From Burkholderiales bacterium (GTDB lineage Bacteria > Pseudomonadota > Gammaproteobacteria > Burkholderiales > Burkholderiaceae_C): a stretch of DNA of 5,674 nucleotides. Both the position numbers and the translations under genes were made by a program. The notes under the pieces are model-generated. The model saw only the letters and a program-made list of their open reading frames with translations. It searched no databases and had not been told where the DNA came from. The stretch lies in NCBI GenBank assembly GCA_947474415.1, contig CANJKD010000196.1:1-5674 (forward strand), in the 5' to 3' direction. Every line of letters begins with the position of its first letter. The stretch's first letter is position 1. Below, one piece after another: positions 1 to 4,446 of the stretch.

Positions 1-474
1 CACCCGGGTGCCGTCGGTCGAGGTCTGGAACTGGCCGGGTGCGACGCGCGACAGGTCGGAGCGGCGCTCGAAGCGTTCCTTCAACTCGACGCCGCGGTGG
101 TTCTGCCACGGCCACACGAACAGCGCCAGCAGCGTCACCACCAGCAGCACCGGCCAGCACACGCGCAGCACCGGGCGCACGAAGCGCGTCAGGCCGGCGC
201 CGCTGGCGAACCAGATAGTCATTTCGCTGTCGCGGTACATGCGCGACAGTGTGGCCACCACGGCCACGAAAAGCGACAGGGCAAGCATGGTCGGCAGATG
301 GCCGAGCGCGATGTAGCCCAGCAGCAGCACCACGTCTTGGGGCGCCACCTGGCCCACGGCGGCCTGGCCGAGCGTGCGGATCAGCATCATCGTCAGCACG
401 ATGGTGAGGATGACGACGAGCGTGGCACCGAAGTTGCGCGCCAGCTCTCGGCGCAAAGTGGAATCGAATAACAT
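1..474 (-). CDS. lptF: LptF, LPS export permease subunit (5' part, runs off left edge)
   Basis: Reading the minus strand from the ATG at 474-472 gives 158 codons open to the window edge, starting MLFDSTLRRELARNFGATLV. This is the N-terminal part of the LptF/LptG permease family (YjgP/YjgQ), whose members pair in the inner membrane and, with the ATPase LptB, extract LPS and pass it to LptC and LptA. Visible are a first membrane segment at about residues 15-36, a second at 47-76, and a third at 101-122. The stretch YRDSEMTIWFASGAGL (80-95) between segments 2 and 3 matches the conserved cytoplasmic coupling-helix region that contacts LptB. The following charged part (125-158) begins the periplasmic domain. 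Full members are about 360 residues, so roughly 200 are missing. LptF rather than LptG is chosen from the N-terminal sequence and from its position divergent to pepA. The Shine-Dalgarno is weak. Confidence 0.9.
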   Translation of the reverse strand, partial: MLFDSTLRRELARNFGATLVVILTIVLTMMLIRTLGQAAVGQVAPQDVVLLLGYIALGHLPTMLALSLFVAVVATLSRMYRDSEMTIWFASGAGLTRFVRPVLRVCWPVLLVVTLLALFVWPWQNHRGVELKERFERRSDLSRVAPGQFQTSTDGTRV

Positions 475-517
475 CGTTCGCTTGCCCACGAGGCGTGCCA
501 ATACAGGACCGATGATT
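475..517. promoter_or_regulatory. lptF/pepA divergent intergenic region
   Basis: Only about 43 bp separate the two divergent start codons, so at least one promoter must overlap a coding region. On the minus strand, CATAAT at 520-515 matches the sigma-70 -10 consensus at five of six positions and is correctly oriented for lptF, but no good -35 lies 16-18 bp upstream. On the plus strand I see no convincing -10/-35 pair for pepA. Its ribosome binding site is probably AGGA at 505-508. Confidence 0.35.
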
Positions 518-1978
518 ATGGACTTTCGTCACCACATCTCTTCGCTGCAAGCCCTGGCAGGTACCCCCTGCGACGCGCTCGTGCTGATCGTCACCGGCGC
601 TGCCGCTGACGCGTCGCTCGACGCACCGCTGGCGTCCGCGCTCACCGATGCACTGGCCGAGGGCGACCTCACGCTGAAGGCGGGCAAGACCCTGTACCTG
701 CATCGGCCGGCCGGCGTGAAGGCGCCGCGCGTCGTGTTCGCCGCCACCGGGCCCGACACCTTGAAGGCCTTCCGGGCGGCGGTGGTGGCCGGTATCAATG
801 CCGTCAAGGGCAGCGGCGCCAGGCATGTGGTGGTGGCGTTGGCCGGTGCCGGCCGGCTGACCGACGCGCACGCCGAGGCCGTGGTCACGGCGGCGCGCGA
901 ATGCACCTACCTCTATCGCCACACCAAGCCGAGCGCCGCTGCGGCATCGAAGCTCGACACGGTGACGCTGGTGTGCGCCAAGGCCGATGCGAAGGCAGTT
1001 CAGCTCGGGCTCGCGCGCGGCCACGCCGTGGCCGCAGGCGTGGCGCTGGCGCGGGAGAGCGCGAACCGCCCGGCCAACCATTGCACGCCCACCTACCTGG
1101 CCGAGCAGGCGAAGAAGCTCGGCAAGGAGTTCGGCTTGAAGGTCGAGGTTCTCGACCGGAAAGACTGCGAGAAGCTCGGCATGGGCTCGTTCCTTGCCGT
1201 GGCGCAAGGCTCGACCGAACCGCTGCGCTTCATCGTGGCGCGCTACGACGGCGCTGCGAAGTCGCAGGCGCCGGTGGTGCTGGTGGGCAAGGGCATCACC
1301 TTCGACACGGGCGGCATCTCGCTCAAGCCCAGCGCCGAAATGGACGAAATGAAGTACGACATGGGTGGTGCCGCGAGCGTGCTCGGCACACTGCGTGCGG
1401 TGGCCGAACTGAAGCCGAAGCTGAACCTGGTGTGCATCATCCCGTCGTGCGAGAACATGCCGGCGGGCAATGCCGTGAAGCCCGGCGATGTGGTCACAAG
1501 CATGTCCGGCCAGACCATCGAGATCCTCAACACCGATGCCGAAGGCCGCTTGATTCTGTGCGACGCGCTCACCTACGCCGAGCGTTTCAAGCCGTCGGTG
1601 GTGGTCGACGTGGCCACACTGACGGGCGCTTGCGTGGTGGCCCTGGGCCATCACCATTCGGGCCTGTTCACTGCCGACGACAAGGTGGCCGAACAGATGC
1701 TGGCCGCCAGCCGCGCCGGGCTCGACCCGTGCTGGCGCATGCCGCTCGACGAAGAATACGACGAAGGCTTGAAGAGCAACTTCGCCGACATGGGCAACAT
1801 CGGCGGGCGTGCCGGCGGTGCCATCACGGCCGCCATGTTTCTGCGCCGTTTTACCGGCAAGTACCCGTGGGCACACCTCGACGTGGCCGGCACGGCCTGG
1901 AAGTCGGGCGCAGCCAAAGGCGCCACCGGCCGGCCGGTGGCACTGCTCACGCACTTTGTGCTGGCGCAAGCGGCCTGA
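518..1978 (+). CDS. pepA: Leucyl aminopeptidase PepA (M17 family)
   Basis: A 486-residue cytosolic aminopeptidase of the M17 family, which removes N-terminal residues from peptides using two metal ions (normally Zn or Mn) and works as a hexamer. The C-terminal catalytic domain is complete: VGKGITFDTGGISLKP gives metal ligands K258 and D263 and catalytic K270, D281 lies in YDMGG, and the family signature NTDAEGRL (338-345) supplies D340, E342 and catalytic R344. All are offset by 12 from the E. coli numbering as I remember it. Residues 1 to about 165 form the more variable N-terminal domain. The ATG at 518 is preferred because AGGA (505-508) lies 9 bp upstream; the ATG at 512 would be only 3 bp from it. 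The reading frame stays open further upstream, but that stretch is antisense to lptF. In E. coli PepA also binds DNA (Xer recombination, carAB control); nothing here shows whether this one does. Confidence 0.95.
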   Translation: MDFRHHISSLQALAGTPCDALVLIVTGAAADASLDAPLASALTDALAEGDLTLKAGKTLYLHRPAGVKAPRVVFAATGPDTLKAFRAAVVAGINAVKGSGARHVVVALAGAGRLTDAHAEAVVTAARECTYLYRHTKPSAAAASKLDTVTLVCAKADAKAVQLGLARGHAVAAGVALARESANRPANHCTPTYLAEQAKKLGKEFGLKVEVLDRKDCEKLGMGSFLAVAQGSTEPLRFIVARYDGAAKSQAPVVLVGKGITFDTGGISLKPSAEMDEMKYDMGGAASVLGTLRAVAELKPKLNLVCIIPSCENMPAGNAVKPGDVVTSMSGQTIEILNTDAEGRLILCDALTYAERFKPSVVVDVATLTGACVVALGHHHSGLFTADDKVAEQMLAASRAGLDPCWRMPLDEEYDEGLKSNFADMGNIGGRAGGAITAAMFLRRFTGKYPWAHLDVAGTAWKSGAAKGATGRPVALLTHFVLAQAA

Positions 1979-1982
1979 CATG

Positions 1983-2009
1983 CGGGCCATTCTGGCCCGG
2001 CGCCGGGCC
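1983..2009 (+). other. Three-arm competing hairpin after pepA
   Basis: CGGGCC (1983-1988), GGCCCG (1994-1999) and CGGGCC (2004-2009) lie in a row. The middle arm can pair with the first (6 bp, 5-base loop) or with the third (6 bp, GCGC loop). The second option is the core of a perfect 16-bp palindrome, 1994-2009. No T-run follows, so it is not a standard intrinsic terminator. It begins 4 bases after the pepA stop codon and could protect the 3' end or weaken read-through into holC. Confidence 0.45.
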
Positions 2010-2033
2010 GCTCCCAAGCGGGCAGAGGCGCCA

Positions 2034-2073
2034 AGGTCCACTCACGTGGGCCTCTTCGCGGCCCATCGAGGCC
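2034..2073 (+). other. Overlapping hairpins upstream of holC
   Basis: Bases 2034-2041 and 2046-2053 can form an 8-bp stem (one G-U pair) with loop TCAC. GGCCTC (2049-2054) can instead pair with GAGGCC (2068-2073). The two structures share bases 2049-2053 and exclude each other. There is no T-run after either, and the holC ribosome binding site starts 20 bases further on. This may be a structured leader or simply GC-rich spacer. Confidence 0.3.
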
Positions 2074-2093
2074 ATCCGACGTACCCGGTGGCC

Positions 2094-2099
2094 AGGGGG
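2094..2099 (+). promoter_or_regulatory. Ribosome binding site of holC
   Basis: AGGGGG lies 5 bases before the TTG at 2105. It is the strongest Shine-Dalgarno-like match in the gap and decides in favour of the TTG start, which also gives the N-terminus expected for chi (MTEIKFHFNV). Confidence 0.6.
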
Positions 2100-2104
2100 C
2101 TCCG

Positions 2105-2545
2105 TTGACTGAGATCAAGTTCCACTTCAACGTGGCTGATCGCACCGAGTACGCGTGCCGCTTGCTGCGCAAGGCGTCGCGCCAGGGTGCCACGGTGGTC
2201 GTGACCGGTCCGGTGCCCGTGCTCGCGTCCCTCGACCGCGCGCTCTGGGCCTTCGATGGGATCGAATTCCTGCCGCACCTGATGCTGCGCGCCGGGCAAA
2301 CGGTGCCCGAGCGCCTTGGCCGCACCAAGATCTGGCTCAGCGAAGACCCGAGCGCAAGCGGGCACCACGAGGTGTTGGTCAACCTGGGCCTCGATGCGCT
2401 CGAAGCGCCCCCGGGTTTCGAGAGTTTCGCCCGCGTGATCGAGGTCGTATCGACTGACGAAAATGATCGCGTTGCGGCGCGCCAGCGCTGGAAGCACTAT
2501 GCAGCGCGTGGCTATGTGATCGAGCGCCATGAGGTGGCGCGGTGA
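2105..2545 (+). CDS. holC: DNA polymerase III subunit chi (HolC)
   Basis: A 146-residue protein, nearly the same length as E. coli chi (147). Chi pairs with psi in the clamp-loader complex and binds the C-terminal tail of SSB, tying the replicase to single-stranded DNA on the lagging strand. Family features seen are the N-terminal strand FHFNVAD, the core ATVVVTGP, the LDRALWAF...FLPH block matching LDEALWA...FVPH in E. coli, and VLVNLG. Near the C-terminus, RQRWKHYAARG aligns with RERYKAYRVAG of E. coli, keeping the basic and aromatic positions (R126, W129, K130) that correspond to the SSB-tail contact site. The start is TTG, supported by AGGGGG 5 bases upstream. It lies 126 bp after pepA, a gene order shared with enterobacteria, and overlaps the next gene by 4 bp. 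Annotation is from family pattern and context; identity is well supported. Confidence 0.93.
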   Translation: MTEIKFHFNVADRTEYACRLLRKASRQGATVVVTGPVPVLASLDRALWAFDGIEFLPHLMLRAGQTVPERLGRTKIWLSEDPSASGHHEVLVNLGLDALEAPPGFESFARVIEVVSTDENDRVAARQRWKHYAARGYVIERHEVAR

Positions 2546-2922
2546 GCGAGTTCAATTCGCCGCCTCTGCAAGGCGTTCCGACCTTGACCGAAGTCGTTGA
2601 TTGGCCTGCCGTGCCGCGGCCGTCGGGCTTGATTCCTTCGTTGGATCGACCGACCGATACCGCCATGACAGAACGCGGGGCGCCGCCGCCGCCGCCAATC
2701 ATCTTGCCGTCAGAGGAGCAAGTGGTTCAGCGCGTTCTCGCCGACCTGCAGCGCCAGGTTGACCTGATGCTTGAATACCGTTTGCGCGAGGTGCTCACGC
2801 CCTTGCTCGCCCGTGCTGCAGACAGCGTGATCCGTGACGCACGCGGTGAACTGGCATCGACCTTGCGCGATGTGGTGGCACGCGCGGTGGCCCAGGAATT
2901 GGCGCGTCATCGCAATCGTTAG
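2542..2922 (+). CDS. Small uncharacterised protein coupled to holC (possible DUF2486-like)
   Basis: A 126-residue protein with no function I can assign. Its GTG start overlaps the holC stop (GTGA, 2542-2545), and GAGG (2531-2534) sits 7 bases upstream, so the two genes are probably translationally coupled. Three parts are visible: an N-terminal segment with VPTLTEVVD (12-20); a Pro-rich, presumably disordered linker ending in five prolines (48-52); and a highly helical C-terminal part (about 57-126) rich in Leu, Val, Arg and Ala, which could form an amphipathic or coiled-coil helix bundle. No signal peptide or membrane segment is seen. I recall Burkholderiales carrying short proteins of this type, some named DUF2486, next to holC, but I could not check that here. 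Codon use resembles the neighbours, so it looks native and real. Partnership with chi or another replication protein is a guess from position only. Confidence 0.8.
   Translation: MSEFNSPPLQGVPTLTEVVDWPAVPRPSGLIPSLDRPTDTAMTERGAPPPPPIILPSEEQVVQRVLADLQRQVDLMLEYRLREVLTPLLARAADSVIRDARGELASTLRDVVARAVAQELARHRNR
2683..2697 (+). repeat. CCG triplet run encoding five prolines
   Basis: Four CCG codons and one CCA in tandem encode P48-P52 of the small protein. It is a short triplet repeat that could vary in number between strains without breaking the frame, and a stretch where ribosomes usually need EF-P. Confidence 0.7.
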
Positions 2923-3141
2923 TTGGTGCGTTGTGCCCGCACCAAGGGTGGTAGGTTCGACGAACACGGCCTGCACCGCCGAAAACAGCCCCCGGATTGG
3001 AGGCATTTGCCAGGCGGAAGGCGGCCAGAAACCGCGCCATCAGGCCCCGTGGATTCACTATGAAGGCGCTGTTTTTTTTGGGGTATCGTGTCTCGCGTTA
3101 ACCCTTTTTCATTATTAATTTTTCCATCTGGAGGTTCTTGC
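2923..3141 (+). promoter_or_regulatory. Leader and probable promoter region of the binding-protein gene
   Basis: This 219-bp gap has no gene I can support. Its last 80 bases turn AT-rich in an otherwise GC-rich window, with eight Ts at 3072-3079, TATCGT at 3084-3089, and a TCATTATTAATTTTT stretch around 3109-3123. Several weak -10-like hexamers are present (TATCGT, CATTAT at 3110-3115, TATTAA at 3113-3118), none with a good -35 at standard spacing. TTCActaTGAA (3054-3064) is a small dyad. I found no strong stem before the T8 run, so a terminator for the holC operon is not clear. Confidence 0.4.
3129..3135 (+). promoter_or_regulatory. Ribosome binding site of the binding-protein gene
   Basis: TGGAGGT lies 6 bases before the ATG at 3142. 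It fixes the start there instead of the in-frame ATG at 3088, which would add 18 residues in front of a normal signal peptide. Confidence 0.8.
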
Positions 3142-4284
3142 ATGCAAGTCAAACTGAACACAATCGTCGCCGCAGCTGTGGTGATGTTCGGCGGTGCCGC
3201 GTACGCGCAAGACATGGTCGTCAAGATCGGCCACGTGGCGCCGACCAGCGGTGGCATCGCCCACCTCGGCAAGGACAACGAGAATGGCGCGCGCATGGCC
3301 ATCGACGAACTGAACGCCAAGGGCACGACCATCGGCGGCAAGAAGGTCAAGTTCGAGATGCTCTCGGAAGACGACGCGGGCGATCCGAAGCAAGGCACGG
3401 CCGTGGCGCAGAAGCTGGTCGACTCCAAGGTCAATGGCGTGGTCGGGCACCTGAATTCCGGCACCTCGATCCCGGCATCGAAGATCTACAGCGACGCCGG
3501 CATTCCGCAGATCTCGCCGTCCGCCACGAACCCGAAGTTCACTCGCCAAGGCTTCAAGACCACGTTTCGCGTGGTGGCCGACGACGTCCACCTCGGCGGC
3601 ACGCTGGGCCGCTACGCGGTCAACGAAATGAAGGGCAAGTCGATCGCCGTGATCGATGACCGCACCGCCTACGGCCAGGGTGTGGCCGAAGAGTTCACGA
3701 AGGCCGTCAAGGCGTCTGGCGGCAGCATCGCTGAAACCCAGTTCACGACCGACAAGGCCACCGACTTCAGCGCCATCCTGACCCAGATCAAGGCGAAGAA
3801 GCCGGACGTCATTTTCTTCGGCGGCATGGATGCCGTGGCCGGCCCGATGATCCGCCAGATGAAGCAACTCGGCATCAACGCCAAGTTCATGGGCGGCGAC
3901 GGCATCTGCTCCGGCGAACTGCCGAAGCTCGCTGGTGGCGCAATGGCTGACGGCCAGGTGGTCTGCGCTGAAGCCGGTGGCGTCGAAGGCACGCAAAAGG
4001 TTGGCATGGAAGAGTTCTACAAGAAATACAAGGCCAAGTTCGGCATCGATGTCCAGGTGTATGCACCGTACGTTTACGACTCGGTCAACGTGATGGTGGC
4101 TGCGATGGTCAAGGCCGGGTCGGCTGACCCGAAGATGTACCTGCCCGTGCTCGCCAAGACCGAAGGCTTCAAGGGTGTGACCGGCACGATCTCGTTCGAC
4201 GAGAAGGGCGACGTGAAGAACGGCGCGCTGACGCTGTTCACCTACAAGGGTGAAAAGCGCGACCAGATCGCCGTGGTTCGCTGA
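3142..4284 (+). CDS. Periplasmic branched-chain amino acid type ABC transporter binding protein (LivK/LivJ-like)
   Basis: A 380-residue periplasmic binding protein of the type I fold family (Peripla_BP_6) that includes LivJ and LivK. Such proteins capture an amino acid or related ligand and hand it to a LivHMGF-type transporter. Residues 1-22 form a clean Sec signal peptide (charged start, hydrophobic core, AYA before Q23), placing the mature protein in the periplasm. Family blocks follow: VKIGHVAPTSG at the mature N-terminus, NSGTSIPASKIY (105-116), SPSATNP (125-131) and DRTAYGQG (173-180). C256 and C275 are well placed for a disulfide. Where LivJ has GGYYPEMG with the Glu that holds the ligand amino group, this protein has GGMDAVAG, so ligand preference may differ. 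No permease or ATPase gene is in view. The gene has its own leader and ends in a strong terminator, so it is probably transcribed alone. The ligand remains unknown. Confidence 0.9.
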   Translation: MQVKLNTIVAAAVVMFGGAAYAQDMVVKIGHVAPTSGGIAHLGKDNENGARMAIDELNAKGTTIGGKKVKFEMLSEDDAGDPKQGTAVAQKLVDSKVNGVVGHLNSGTSIPASKIYSDAGIPQISPSATNPKFTRQGFKTTFRVVADDVHLGGTLGRYAVNEMKGKSIAVIDDRTAYGQGVAEEFTKAVKASGGSIAETQFTTDKATDFSAILTQIKAKKPDVIFFGGMDAVAGPMIRQMKQLGINAKFMGGDGICSGELPKLAGGAMADGQVVCAEAGGVEGTQKVGMEEFYKKYKAKFGIDVQVYAPYVYDSVNVMVAAMVKAGSADPKMYLPVLAKTEGFKGVTGTISFDEKGDVKNGALTLFTYKGEKRDQIAVVR

Positions 4285-4306
4285 TCCAGCGCTTTCAGCT
4301 GCATCG

Positions 4307-4335
4307 AAAAGGGCGCCCTCAGGGCGCCCTTTTTT
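4307..4335 (+). terminator. Intrinsic terminator after the binding-protein gene
   Basis: GGGCGCCC (4311-4318) and GGGCGCCC (4322-4329) form an 8-bp all-GC stem with loop TCA, extendable by four A-T pairs, followed by six Ts (4330-4335). It starts 22 bases after the stop codon. This is a classic rho-independent terminator and should separate the binding-protein transcript from dnaB. Confidence 0.95.
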
Positions 4336-4392
4336 GTGCATTGCTTGGGTGATGGCGGTATCGGCCCTCGTCATCCACTGCAGATCCCCCGG

Positions 4393-4416
4393 ATTTCCAC
4401 AGGCTTGCCCACAGGG
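4393..4416 (+). repeat. Two DnaA-box-like direct repeats before dnaB
   Basis: ATTTCCACAGG (4393-4403) and TTGCCCACAGG (4405-4415) share CCACAGG with a 12-bp period. Each first nonamer matches the DnaA box TTATCCACA at 7 of 9 positions. They lie about 30-55 bp before the dnaB start. Binding by DnaA is only a possibility. Confidence 0.35.
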
Positions 4417-4425
4417 TGCGTGGGC
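4407..4425. promoter_or_regulatory. Dyad upstream of dnaB
   Basis: GCCCAC (4407-4412) and GTGGGC (4420-4425) form a perfect 6-bp inverted repeat around a 7-base spacer. It covers the position where a -35 element would sit for the -10-like TATCAT at 4435-4440, so it could be an operator or a weak hairpin. Confidence 0.35.
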
Positions 4426-4434
4426 TGCCGGTCT

Positions 4435-4440
4435 TATCAT
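4435..4440 (+). promoter_or_regulatory. Possible -10 element of dnaB
   Basis: TATCAT matches TATAAT at five of six positions and lies six bases before the dnaB ATG. If used, transcription would begin at or next to the A of the start codon. No matching -35 is seen at 16-18 bp; TTGCCC (4405-4410) is 24 bp away. Confidence 0.4.
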
Positions 4441-4446
4441 TTCACA

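Noticed and set aside
374..517. N-terminal extension of pepA by 48 residues
   Set aside because: The stretch is antisense to the start of lptF, encodes a basic, unfamily-like sequence, and the ATG at 518 has a suitably spaced AGGA and gives the usual PepA length.
901..2112. A 403-residue open frame overlapping pepA on the same strand
   Set aside because: Arg/Gly/His-rich shadow in a second frame of pepA, without a family match; pepA has every catalytic motif.
1651..2530. Two minus-strand open frames (243 and 162 residues) opposite pepA and holC
   Set aside because: Both are antisense to supported genes, have biased composition and show no recognisable motif.
2923..3080. Intrinsic terminator of the holC operon ending in the T8 run
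   Set aside because: The best stem I found is GCGCC/GGCGC (3034-3038 with 3065-3069) around a 26-base loop, too weak and loose to call.
3088..3141. Upstream ATG start for the binding-protein gene
   Set aside because: It would place 18 extra residues before a normal Sec signal peptide and lacks a ribosome binding site, whereas the ATG at 3142 follows TGGAGGT by 6 bases.
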